From positions 4,590,501-4,654,500 of the forward strand of contig NZ_CP107932.1 in assembly GCF_036032445.1 (NCBI RefSeq): a stretch of DNA of 64,000 bases. Reading direction: 5' to 3'. This document shows positions 8,808 to 16,866 of the stretch, in pieces. This DNA is from Nocardia sp. NBC_00416 (GTDB lineage: Bacteria; Actinomycetota; Actinomycetes; Mycobacteriales; Mycobacteriaceae). Position 1 is the first letter of the stretch, and each line of letters starts with the position of its first letter. The notes under the pieces are model-generated. The model was given only the letters and a program-made list of their open reading frames with translations, did no database searches and had not been told where the DNA came from. Made by a program: the position numbers and the translations under genes.

Positions 8808-9491
8808 ATGAAATATCTGACCGAGCAGCTCCAGCAGACACTCGACTCCTTGGCCGCCACAGGGGCCGCGACCCTGCGGACAGTGGCTCGGGAGAGCCCG
8901 GACGGAGCGAAAACCGTGGCCGCCGCAGCTGACGGAAGCAACCTCGAATTCGCCCCCGGAGGAGCCGACGCCCCTGCGCTTCCCATCGGATCCGGTGGGC
9001 GATCGATATCGCTGGATCCGCAGCTGACCCCACGGGAGATCATGGCGCTCGAGACTTACACCGGAACCGGCTCTCCGGAAGTCAACAGAGCCCTTCGCGA
9101 AGGGCGGGGCCTGGACTTCCAGCACGATATCGCAGATCTCCGGTCTGCCCTTCACAAGATACCGGATTACGAGGGCACCGTATATCGGCATATCGACGTT
9201 CCGGAAGAAATGCTGCCCCAGTACAAAAAGGGCGCAGTATTCACCGAATTGGGCTTCATGAGTACCTCCACCCGGCCATACGCACTCAAAAAGGGCAACG
9301 TGCACATAGCCTTGGCGTCTTTCAGCGGTAAGCCCATCAAACAGTGGTCGGTCGACCCCGACGAAGAGGAAGTTCTGTTTCTCGACGGCACATCGAGTCG
9401 ACTGCACTCCCGCTTCGATCGCATCGAACAGGGACGACTGCACAGCTATATAGGTGCAATCCAAATTGGGATGCCGCGAGGGGTCGCGTAA
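8808..9491 (+). CDS. ADP-ribosyltransferase domain protein (toxin-like)
   Basis: A protein of about 227 residues (240 if ATG 8769 is used) whose C-terminal ~150 residues form an R-S-E class mono-ADP-ribosyltransferase domain. Counting from ATG 8808: the NAD-binding Arg is in YRHI (Arg127), the STS motif is in FMSTST (152-154), and the catalytic E-x-E is in DEEEVLF (Glu186/Glu188), all in the order expected for the VIP2/ART exoenzyme family. The N-terminal ~65 residues are Ala/Ser-rich and unknown. There is no signal peptide, no WXG partner and no clear immunity gene next to it, and the ribosome binding site is poor. It may be the detached toxin domain of a larger secreted protein, or a phage-type modifier. 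Confidence 0.72.
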   Translation: MKYLTEQLQQTLDSLAATGAATLRTVARESPDGAKTVAAAADGSNLEFAPGGADAPALPIGSGGRSISLDPQLTPREIMALETYTGTGSPEVNRALREGRGLDFQHDIADLRSALHKIPDYEGTVYRHIDVPEEMLPQYKKGAVFTELGFMSTSTRPYALKKGNVHIALASFSGKPIKQWSVDPDEEEVLFLDGTSSRLHSRFDRIEQGRLHSYIGAIQIGMPRGVA

Positions 9492-9518
9492 GAAGCAACA
9501 GTGCCGGTCGGCCCGACC

Positions 9519-10124
9519 TCAGCCCGGTACCGGCCCGGTCAGCGCGGCCAGGGCCATCGAGCGTAGGACCGACCGGGTGCGTCCACGGACCGGTCCGGCA
9601 CTGTGCGGGGTGGAGTTGAGCAGCCCGAACACTGCGTGGGCCTGTACGCGGGCGGTGTCCTCGTCCAGCCCGGGGGTCAGTTCACACAGAACGCCCACCC
9701 AGATCTCCACATAGCGGCGCTGGGTGCGCCGGATCTCGCGGCGGGCCGGCGGCGGCACATTGTCGAGGTCGCGGTCCTGGATGCGGATGAGTTCGGGTTC
9801 GCCGAGCGCGAAGTCGAGGTGGAAGTCGACGAGGCCCGCCAATGCCTCCCGCGGTCGTGTCGCGTCGGCGGCGACGGCGCTGCCGCCGTCGAGCAGGCGG
9901 CGGCTGATCCCCACCAGCAACTCCACCAGGAGTGCCTCCTTGTTGGGGAAGTGCCGGTAGACCGCGGGGCCGCTGATCCCGACCGCGGCGCCCAGATCGT
10001 CCAATCGCATGCCGAGGTATCCGCGTTCGGCGATGAGCCGGGCCCCGGCCGCGAGCAACTGGCCGCGCCGCTGCTGTTTCAGCAGTTCGCGGCGGGTCGG
10101 GGTGGCAGAATCCGCACTGGTCAC
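9519..10124 (-). CDS. TetR-family repressor of the leucine-degradation operon
   Basis: A 201-residue TetR protein. The HTH is at the N-terminus: QLLAAGARLIAERGYLGMRL, then LGAAVGISGPAVYRHFPNKE. I choose GTG 10124 over GTG 10139 because GGAAGGAG lies five bases before it. It is divergent from accD1 with two palindromes between them. In mycobacteria a TetR regulator (Rv2506, BkaR) sits at the same place and controls branched-chain keto-acid catabolism; orthology is inferred from position and fold, and the ligand is probably an acyl-CoA intermediate. Confidence 0.85.
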   Translation of the reverse strand: MTSADSATPTRRELLKQQRRGQLLAAGARLIAERGYLGMRLDDLGAAVGISGPAVYRHFPNKEALLVELLVGISRRLLDGGSAVAADATRPREALAGLVDFHLDFALGEPELIRIQDRDLDNVPPPARREIRRTQRRYVEIWVGVLCELTPGLDEDTARVQAHAVFGLLNSTPHSAGPVRGRTRSVLRSMALAALTGPVPG

Positions 10125-10155
10125 CCGCACTCCTTCCACATGCCCTGGACAACTC

Positions 10156-10200
10156 GGTTAGTCAAGATTAACCTCAATTCCAGTTATCAGCGATTAACTG
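10156..10200. promoter_or_regulatory. twin TetR operators between the repressor and accD1
   Basis: Two related dyads. Site 1 (10156-10173) is GGTTAGTC, AA, GATTAACC, an 18-bp near-palindrome with one mismatched pair besides the centre. Site 2 (10181-10200) is CAGTTA, eight bases, TAACTG. Both share the right half GATTAAC. Their centres are 26 bp apart, and they fill the short gap between the divergent starts at 10124 and 10218. Binding is inferred. Confidence 0.7.
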
Positions 10201-10217
10201 GACGACAGGATGACGCG

Positions 10218-11837
10218 ATGACCCGCACCGCGAGCCCAGCACCCGCCACCCGGTCCGGATCCGCTAACCGGACCACGAACCTCGCCTTGGTCGACCAGTT
10301 GCGCCAACGGCTCGCCGACACGGCCCGCGGCGGCCCGGAGAAAGCCCGGCAGCGCCATATCGGCCGCGGCAAACTCCTGCCCCGCGACCGGGTGGACCAG
10401 CTCCTCGATCCCGGCAGCCCGTTCCTGGAACTGTCCCCGCTGGCGGCCGACGGCATGTACGACGGCGACTCACCCGGCGCCGGGATCATCACCGGAATCG
10501 GACGGGTATCGGGTCGCGAATGCGTGATCGTGGCCAACGACGCCACTGTCAAGGGCGGCACCTACTACCCGATCACGGTGAAGAAGCATCTGCGCGCCCA
10601 GGAGGTCGCGCTGCACAACAACCTCCCGTGCGTGTACCTGGTGGACTCCGGCGGCGCCTACCTGCCCGAACAGGACGAGGTGTTCCCCGACCGCGAGCAC
10701 TTCGGCCGGATCTTCTACAACCAGGCCACCATGAGCGCCCGCGGGATCGCGCAGATCGCCGCCGTCATGGGGTCGTGCACCGCGGGCGGGGCCTACGTTC
10801 CGGCGATGAGCGACGAAGCGGTCATCGTGCGCGACCAGGGCACGATCTTCCTCGGCGGGCCGCCGCTGGTGAAGGCGGCCACCGGTGAAGTGGTGACCGC
10901 GGAGGAATTGGGCGGCGGCGCACTGCATTCGCGCACCTCCGGTGTCACCGATCATCTGGCCGACGACGACCGCGACGCCCTGCGGGTGGTCCGCCGGATC
11001 GTCGGCACCCTGGGTCCGCGCCCGGAACCCGCATGGGAGGTGCGGGCCGGCCGCGACCCGGCCGCGCCGGTCGAAGAGATCTACGACATCGTTCCGGCGG
11101 ATCTGCGCACCCCCTACGACGTGCGCGAGGTGATCGCCCGCATCGTCGACGCCGATGCCGACGGCACCGCCGGATTCCACGAGTTCAAGGCCGAATACGG
11201 CACCACGCTGGTCACCGGGTTCGCCCATATCCACGGGCATCCGGTGGGGATCGTCGCCAACAACGGCGTGCTGTTCAGCGAATCCGCGATGAAGGGCGCG
11301 CATTTCATCGAACTGTGCGACAAACGCCGGATTCCGCTGCTGTTCCTGCAGAACATCACCGGGTTCATGGTCGGCCGCGACTACGAGGCCGGGGGTATCG
11401 CCAAACACGGGGCGAAGATGGTGACCGCCGTGGCGTGCGCGCGCGTCCCCAAACTGACGGTCGTGATCGGCGGTTCCTATGGCGCCGGGAACTATTCGAT
11501 GTGCGGACGCGCCTACTCGCCGCGCTTCCTCTGGATGTGGCCGAACGCCCGCATCTCGGTGATGGGCGGGGAACAGGCGGCGGCGGTGCTGGCCACCGTG
11601 CGCGGGGATCAACTCGACGGCAACGGGCGACCGTGGAGCGAAGCCGATCAGGAGGCGTTCAAGGACCCGATCCGCCGCCAGTACGAGGCCCAGGGCAACC
11701 CCTACTATTCGACGGCCAGGCTGTGGGACGACGGCGTCATCGACCCCGCCGACACCCGGACCGTGCTCGGGCTGGCGCTCACGGTGTGCGCGCAGGCGCC
11801 GCTGGACCCGGTCTCCTACGGCGTCTTCCGGATGTGA
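10218..11837 (+). CDS. accD1: acyl-CoA carboxylase carboxyltransferase subunit (methylcrotonyl-CoA carboxylase beta)
   Basis: A 539-residue carboxyltransferase that moves CO2 from biotin to 3-methylcrotonyl-CoA in leucine degradation. The N-terminal crotonase-like half carries GRGKLLPRDRVDQLLDPG and MGSCTAGGAYVPAMSDE (acyl-CoA oxyanion region); the C-terminal half carries GGSYGAGNYSMCGRAY and ISVMGGEQAA, which are specific to methylcrotonyl- and geranyl-CoA carboxylases rather than propionyl-CoA ones. The frame opens at 9603, but homology starts at ATG 10218. It is the first gene of a five-gene operon in the same order as M. tuberculosis accD1-accA1-fadE19-Rv2499c-citE. Regulation is likely through the twin operators just upstream. 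Confidence 0.92.
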   Translation: MTRTASPAPATRSGSANRTTNLALVDQLRQRLADTARGGPEKARQRHIGRGKLLPRDRVDQLLDPGSPFLELSPLAADGMYDGDSPGAGIITGIGRVSGRECVIVANDATVKGGTYYPITVKKHLRAQEVALHNNLPCVYLVDSGGAYLPEQDEVFPDREHFGRIFYNQATMSARGIAQIAAVMGSCTAGGAYVPAMSDEAVIVRDQGTIFLGGPPLVKAATGEVVTAEELGGGALHSRTSGVTDHLADDDRDALRVVRRIVGTLGPRPEPAWEVRAGRDPAAPVEEIYDIVPADLRTPYDVREVIARIVDADADGTAGFHEFKAEYGTTLVTGFAHIHGHPVGIVANNGVLFSESAMKGAHFIELCDKRRIPLLFLQNITGFMVGRDYEAGGIAKHGAKMVTAVACARVPKLTVVIGGSYGAGNYSMCGRAYSPRFLWMWPNARISVMGGEQAAAVLATVRGDQLDGNGRPWSEADQEAFKDPIRRQYEAQGNPYYSTARLWDDGVIDPADTRTVLGLALTVCAQAPLDPVSYGVFRM

Positions 11838-11842
11838 TCACC

Positions 11843-13933
11843 ATGCTGAATTCGAATCATCCCCTCCCGTTCGACACGGTGCTGGTGGCCAATCGCGGTG
11901 AGATCGCGGTGCGGGTCCTGCGCACCCTGCGAACCATGGGCCTGCGATCGGTCGCGGTGTACAGCGACGCCGACGCCGGCGCCGCGCACGTCCGGGCCGC
12001 CGATACCGCGGTGCGGCTGGGTCCGGCCGCCGCCCGGGACAGCTACCTGAACATCGACAGGATCGTGGACGCCGCGCGCCGCACCGGAGCGCAGGCCGTC
12101 CATCCCGGGTACGGGTTCCTTTCGGAGAACGCCGCTTTCGCCGCCGCGCTGGAGGCCGCCGGAATCGTCTTCCTGGGGCCACCGGTCAAGGCGATCGAGA
12201 TCATGGGCGACAAGATCACCGCGAAGACCACGGTCGCCGCCTCGGGCGTCCCGGTGGTGCCGGGTATCGCCGAACCCGGCCTGGGTGACGCCGAACTCGT
12301 CGCGGCGGCCGCCGATATCGGCTTTCCCGTGCTGGTGAAACCGTCCGCCGGTGGCGGCGGCAAGGGTATGCGGCGGGTCGACGATCCCGCCGATCTGCCC
12401 GCCGCGCTGGTCAGCGCCCGCCGGGAAGCCGCGGCCGCCTTCGGTGACGACACCCTCTTCCTGGAACGGTTCGTCACCCGGCCGCGTCATATCGAGGTGC
12501 AGATCCTGGCCGATGCCCACGGCGCCGTCCTGCATCTGGGCGAACGGGAATGCAGTCTGCAACGCCGCCACCAGAAGGTGATCGAGGAAGCGCCCTCACC
12601 GCTGCTGGACGCCGCGACCCGGGCCCGGATCGGCGCGGCCGCCTGCGCCACCGCGCGCAGCGTCGACTACGAGGGCGCGGGGACCGTGGAGTTCATCGTC
12701 TCGGCCGACCGGCCGGACGAATTCTTCTTCATGGAGATGAACACCCGCCTTCAGGTGGAACACCCGGTCACCGAAATGGTCACCGGATTCGACCTGGTGG
12801 AATGCCAGGTCCGGATCGCGGCGGGCCAGCGGATCCGGCTGGAACAGGACGATATCCGGCTGCACGGCCATGCCGTCGAGGCCCGGGTGTACGCCGAGGA
12901 CCCCGCCCGCGACTTCCTGCCGACCGGCGGGACCGTCGTGGACCTGGTGGAACCGGGCGGCCCGGGTGTCCGAGTGGATTCCGGGCTCGCGGTGGGCACG
13001 GTGGTGGGCAGCGACTACGACCCGATGCTGGCGAAGGTCGTCGCGCACGGTCCGGACCGGGCCGCGGCGCTGGCCACACTGGACCAGGCGCTGGCCGATA
13101 CGGCGCTGCTCGGCGTCCGGACCAATATCGACTTCCTGCGGTTCCTGCTCGCCGATCCCGATGTGGTCGCGGGACGCCTGGACACCGCACTGCTGGACCG
13201 GCGCGCCGGCGAGTACCGGGCGGCGCCGATCGCCGACGACATCTTCGCCGCGGCGGCCGTGTACCGGTGGCTGCGGCGCTGGCCCACGGGTCCGGCGGAC
13301 CCGTGGAGCCGCCCGACCGGCTGGCGGGTCGGCGTGCACGCGCCGACCCGGATCCGGCTGGCGGGCGCGGACCGGGTCGTGCACGTCAGCCTGACCGGCA
13401 CGCCCGACGCAGCGCAATTGCGCGTCGAGGACGGCGACCCCGCCACGGCCGCGGCCGCACTCGGCCCGGACAACACCGCCGGGCTGCCCGGCGGCGCGAT
13501 CGTCCACACGGTGTCGCTCACCCTCGACGGGATCCGCCGCACCTACCGGGTCGCCGAATCCGATTCCCAGATCTGGGTCGCCGGGGCGTCCGGGGTCGCT
13601 CTGGTGCGGGAGCTGGCCGAGGAATCCGTGCGGGCCGGCGATGCGGCCGCGCAGGACGCGGAGATCCGCAGTCCGATGCCGGGGACGGTGCTGACCGTGA
13701 CGACCGAATCCGGAAGCCCGGTGGCCGCGGGCGCACCGATTCTGGTCGTCGAGGCCATGAAAATGGAGCATTCACTCACCGCGCCCCTGGCCGGCACGGT
13801 CGAGATCCTGGTCGCGGCAGGCGCTTCGGTGCGGCTGGACGAGGTACTCGCCCGGGTGCACCCCGATCCGGCGCCCGGCGCCGACCCGGCCACCGTCGAA
13901 CGGCCGCCCGCCGCCGAACCCGCGCCGAGTTGA
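11843..13933 (+). CDS. accA1: acyl-CoA carboxylase alpha subunit (biotin carboxylase plus BCCP)
   Basis: A 696-residue two-function protein. Biotin carboxylase occupies residues 1-450: ATP-grasp glycine loop SAGGGGKGM, HLGERECSLQRRHQK, and the active-site block EMNTRLQVEHPVTEM. A linker follows, and a biotin carrier domain ends the protein with the lysine of EAMKMEH. It carboxylates biotin with ATP and bicarbonate for AccD1. ATG 11843 is six bases after the accD1 stop; an in-frame GTG at 11834 would overlap it. The last ~25 residues after the carrier domain are Pro/Ala-rich. Confidence 0.93.
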   Translation: MLNSNHPLPFDTVLVANRGEIAVRVLRTLRTMGLRSVAVYSDADAGAAHVRAADTAVRLGPAAARDSYLNIDRIVDAARRTGAQAVHPGYGFLSENAAFAAALEAAGIVFLGPPVKAIEIMGDKITAKTTVAASGVPVVPGIAEPGLGDAELVAAAADIGFPVLVKPSAGGGGKGMRRVDDPADLPAALVSARREAAAAFGDDTLFLERFVTRPRHIEVQILADAHGAVLHLGERECSLQRRHQKVIEEAPSPLLDAATRARIGAAACATARSVDYEGAGTVEFIVSADRPDEFFFMEMNTRLQVEHPVTEMVTGFDLVECQVRIAAGQRIRLEQDDIRLHGHAVEARVYAEDPARDFLPTGGTVVDLVEPGGPGVRVDSGLAVGTVVGSDYDPMLAKVVAHGPDRAAALATLDQALADTALLGVRTNIDFLRFLLADPDVVAGRLDTALLDRRAGEYRAAPIADDIFAAAAVYRWLRRWPTGPADPWSRPTGWRVGVHAPTRIRLAGADRVVHVSLTGTPDAAQLRVEDGDPATAAAALGPDNTAGLPGGAIVHTVSLTLDGIRRTYRVAESDSQIWVAGASGVALVRELAEESVRAGDAAAQDAEIRSPMPGTVLTVTTESGSPVAAGAPILVVEAMKMEHSLTAPLAGTVEILVAAGASVRLDEVLARVHPDPAPGADPATVERPPAAEPAPS

Positions 13934-13991
13934 TCCGCGATGCACCGCGCGAACCGGCGAATCCACCCACCGAGAACGAAATGAGGCACCG

Positions 13992-15152
13992 GTGACCGAT
14001 TTCCTCTCCACCGGCACACTGCCCGAGCACTACCGCGACCTGGCGCTGACCGTACGGGATTTCGCGAACCAGGTGGTCGCCCCCGTGGCGGCGAAACACG
14101 ACGCCGAGCACAGTTTTCCGTACGAGGTCGTCGCGGGTATGGCGAAGATGGGCCTGTTCGGGTTGCCGTTCCCGGAGGAGTACGGCGGGATGGGCGGCGA
14201 CTATTTCGCCCTCTGTCTCGCCCTCGAGGAACTCGGCAAGGTGGACCAGAGCGTCGCCATCACCCTGGAGGCCGGGGTTTCCCTGGGCGCCATGCCGGTG
14301 TACCGGTTCGGCGACGAGAAGCAGAAGCAGGAATGGCTGCCCCGGCTCGCCAGTGGCGCGAACCTGGGTGCGTTCGGACTCACCGAACCGGGCGCGGGCA
14401 GCGACGCCGGGGGTACCCGCACCACCGCGGTCGAGGACGGCGACAGCTGGGTCATCAACGGCAGCAAGCAGTTCATCACCAACTCGGGCACCGATATCAC
14501 CGCGCTGGTGACGGTCACGGCGGTCACCGGACAGACGGCGGAGAAGAAGGAGATCTCCACCATCCTGGTGCCCGCCGACACTCCCGGCTTCCTCGCCGAA
14601 CCCGCTTACAACAAGGTCGGCTGGAACGCCTCGGACACCCATCCGCTCAGCTTCACCGAGGTGCGGGTGCCGAAGGAGAACCTGCTCGGCGAACGCGGCC
14701 GCGGCTACGCCAACTTCCTGCGCATCCTCGACGAAGGGCGGATCGCCATCGCCGCGCTGTCCACCGGGGCCGCGCAAGGGTGTGTGGACGAATGCGTGCG
14801 CTACGCCGGGGAACGGGAGGCATTCGGGCGGACGATCGGCAGCAACCAGGCGATCGCGTTCAAGATCGCCCGGATGGAGGTGCGCGCACATACCGCCCGC
14901 ACCGCCTACTACGACGCCGCCGCACTCATGCTGTCCGGGAAACCCTTCAAGAAGGAAGCCTCCATCGCGAAACTGGTGGCCAGCGAAGCCGCGATGGACA
15001 ACGCCCGGGACGCCACCCAGATCTTCGGCGGCTACGGGTTCATGAACGAATACCCCGTGGCCCGCCACTACCGGGACAGCAAGATCCTCGAAATCGGCGA
15101 GGGCACCACGGAGGTACAACTCATGCTGATCGGACGGGAGCTCGGCCTGTGA
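13992..15152 (+). CDS. fadE19: acyl-CoA dehydrogenase, isovaleryl-CoA-type position in operon
   Basis: A 386-residue FAD flavoprotein that makes the alpha,beta double bond in an acyl-CoA, here most likely isovaleryl-CoA or another branched-chain acyl-CoA. The FAD/substrate motif FGLTEPGAGSDAGG is near residue 125, and the C-terminal block ILEIGEGTTEVQ has a Glu (about residue 370) where most acyl-CoA dehydrogenases keep the catalytic base; classical isovaleryl-CoA dehydrogenases put it elsewhere, so the exact substrate is uncertain. GTG 13992 has GAGG seven bases upstream. Its stop overlaps the next gene's GTG by 4 bp. Confidence 0.9.
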   Translation: MTDFLSTGTLPEHYRDLALTVRDFANQVVAPVAAKHDAEHSFPYEVVAGMAKMGLFGLPFPEEYGGMGGDYFALCLALEELGKVDQSVAITLEAGVSLGAMPVYRFGDEKQKQEWLPRLASGANLGAFGLTEPGAGSDAGGTRTTAVEDGDSWVINGSKQFITNSGTDITALVTVTAVTGQTAEKKEISTILVPADTPGFLAEPAYNKVGWNASDTHPLSFTEVRVPKENLLGERGRGYANFLRILDEGRIAIAALSTGAAQGCVDECVRYAGEREAFGRTIGSNQAIAFKIARMEVRAHTARTAYYDAAALMLSGKPFKKEASIAKLVASEAAMDNARDATQIFGGYGFMNEYPVARHYRDSKILEIGEGTTEVQLMLIGRELGL

Positions 15153-15682
15153 GCGGCGAGAAGAAGATCACCAAGGAAGTCGAGTACGACACCACCGGCC
15201 TGCGTCGGGTCGTGCAGACCGGCCTGTGGTTCGAGGAACTCGAGACCGGGGTGCTCTACGAGCACCGCCCCGGCCGCACCATGACCGAAACCGACAATGT
15301 GCTGTTCAGCACGCTCACCATGAATACGCAGGGCCTGCACATCGACAAGGCCTACAGCGACGCGCAGGAGCCGTTCCACGAGCGCCTGGTGAACTCGCTG
15401 TTCACCCTGGGCACCCTGGTCGGGCTGTCGGTCGCCCATCTGACCCAGGGCACCACGGTGGCCAACCTCGGCTTCGAGGACGTGAAGTTCCCGGCGCCGC
15501 TGTTCCACGGCGACACCGTCTACGCCGAGACCGTGGTGCTGAACAAACGCGAATCCAAGAGCAGGCCGGGCGAAGGCGTCGTCACCTTCCGGCACGTGGG
15601 CCGCAACCAGCACGGCGCGGTGGTCGCGATCGCGACCCGGCACGCCATGATCCGGCTGCGCCCGGCGGAGGTGGCGCAGTGA
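15149..15682 (+). CDS. MaoC-like hot-dog hydratase
   Basis: A 177-residue single hot-dog domain protein of the MaoC/NodN family. Seen: an N-terminal DTTGLRRVVQTGLWFEEL, the His/Asp-containing helix region (HIDKAYSDAQEPFHERLVN), and the strand block NLGFEDVKFPAPLFHGDTVY. The orthologue in M. tuberculosis, Rv2499c, has the same neighbours and has been linked to itaconyl-CoA hydration together with the CitE-like lyase; by position it may also hydrate methylglutaconyl-CoA. Both its ends overlap neighbours by 4 bp, so it is tightly coupled in the operon. Confidence 0.88.
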   Translation: MSGEKKITKEVEYDTTGLRRVVQTGLWFEELETGVLYEHRPGRTMTETDNVLFSTLTMNTQGLHIDKAYSDAQEPFHERLVNSLFTLGTLVGLSVAHLTQGTTVANLGFEDVKFPAPLFHGDTVYAETVVLNKRESKSRPGEGVVTFRHVGRNQHGAVVAIATRHAMIRLRPAEVAQ

Positions 15683-16551
15683 CCACCGGCGGTTTCCCCG
15701 ATCCCTGGAAGTCCGCGGGCCCGGCGTGGCTGTTCTGTCCCGCCGATCGCCCCGAGCGGTACCGGAAAGCGGCCGCCACAGCCGATGTGGTGATCCTCGA
15801 CCTGGAAGACGGCGTGGCCCCCGCCGATAAGCCCGCCGCCCGCAAAGCCCTCGTCGACACCCCGCTCGACCCCGCGACCACGGTCGTACGGGTCAACCCG
15901 GCGGGCACCCCCGACCACGAACTGGACCTGCTGGCGCTCCGCGACACCGCCTACCAGCTGGTCATGCTGCCGAAAACCGAATCCATCCACCAGGTCACGG
16001 GACTGTCCGGGTACCAGGTCTTCGCGCTGATCGAAACCCCGCTCGGGGCGCTGGAGATCCAGCAGATCGCGGCCGCTCCCAATACCCGCGGCGTGATGTG
16101 CGGAGTGGAGGACCTGGTGGCCGCCATGGGCGGCACCGGAACCCGGCGCTCCGACGGCAGCTACCGCGACGTGGCCCTGCATCTGCGCAGTCACGGCCTG
16201 CTCGCCGCCAAAGCGCACCAGCGGCTCGCCCTGGACATGGTGTACCTGAACATCCGTGATCTGGACGGGTTGCGTACCGAGGCCGAGGACGCGGTGGCGG
16301 TGGGCTTCGAGATCAAAGTCGCCGTTCATCCCACGCAGATCGCGGTCATCCGGGCCGCGTACGCGCCGTCGGCCGCGGATCTCGACTGGGCCCGGGGTGT
16401 CCTGGCCGCCGCCCCGAACCATCGGGGCGTCTTCGCCTACGAGGGCCGGATGGTGGACGCCCCGCTGCTCCGCCATGCCGAACAGATCCTGCAGCGCGCC
16501 GACGCTACCGCTGCACCGGCAGGGTCTGGATCCACCCCGGATCCGGACTGA
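15679..16551 (+). CDS. citE: CitE-like beta-hydroxyacyl-CoA lyase
   Basis: A 290-residue TIM-barrel lyase of the HpcH/HpaI-CitE family. Motifs: LFCPADRPERY at the N-terminus, ILDLEDGVAP (Mg-binding acidic residues), VRVNPAGT, MLPKTES, ALIETPLGAL (catalytic/Mg Glu) and GVEDLVAAMGG. No CitD or CitF partners are here, so it is not a citrate lyase. The M. tuberculosis counterpart (Rv2498c) cleaves citramalyl-CoA and HMG-CoA and serves leucine and itaconate breakdown; the same role fits here, yielding acetyl-CoA and acetoacetate. It is the last gene of the operon and starts at GTG within the previous stop. Confidence 0.9.
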   Translation: MTTGGFPDPWKSAGPAWLFCPADRPERYRKAAATADVVILDLEDGVAPADKPAARKALVDTPLDPATTVVRVNPAGTPDHELDLLALRDTAYQLVMLPKTESIHQVTGLSGYQVFALIETPLGALEIQQIAAAPNTRGVMCGVEDLVAAMGGTGTRRSDGSYRDVALHLRSHGLLAAKAHQRLALDMVYLNIRDLDGLRTEAEDAVAVGFEIKVAVHPTQIAVIRAAYAPSAADLDWARGVLAAAPNHRGVFAYEGRMVDAPLLRHAEQILQRADATAAPAGSGSTPDPD

Positions 16552-16866
16552 CAGCACACAGATCCGGCGTCCGGTCGCACCGGAATCGGCACTGTGAAAC
16601 AAGACCATCCCGAATTCGTACTGACAGAGCGACAAGAACAGGTAAGGATGATCCCGGAGTCCGAGAACCCGGTTCCGTGACACCACCGCCGCGGTGCGGG
16701 CCAGTCCGGTCCGAACGAAGCAGCACGACAACCGAATGCACTAGAAAAGAATCAGGCCCGGAACCGTTGCCCCCGCATCATCCCAGGCCACACCACACCA
16801 CGATCGGAGCCCCGCCCCCAAGGTCTGCCACCTCGGCGCACACCCGGGGTTCTGTCACCGCCATGG
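16552..16866. other. intergenic region before the repeat array
   Basis: About 315 bp after citE without a gene I can support. The last ~40 bp pick up fragments of the repeat unit (CCGGGGTTCTGTCACC, then ATGGTCGGGG), so the array probably has a degenerate left edge. No clear terminator was seen for the leucine operon. Confidence 0.45.
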
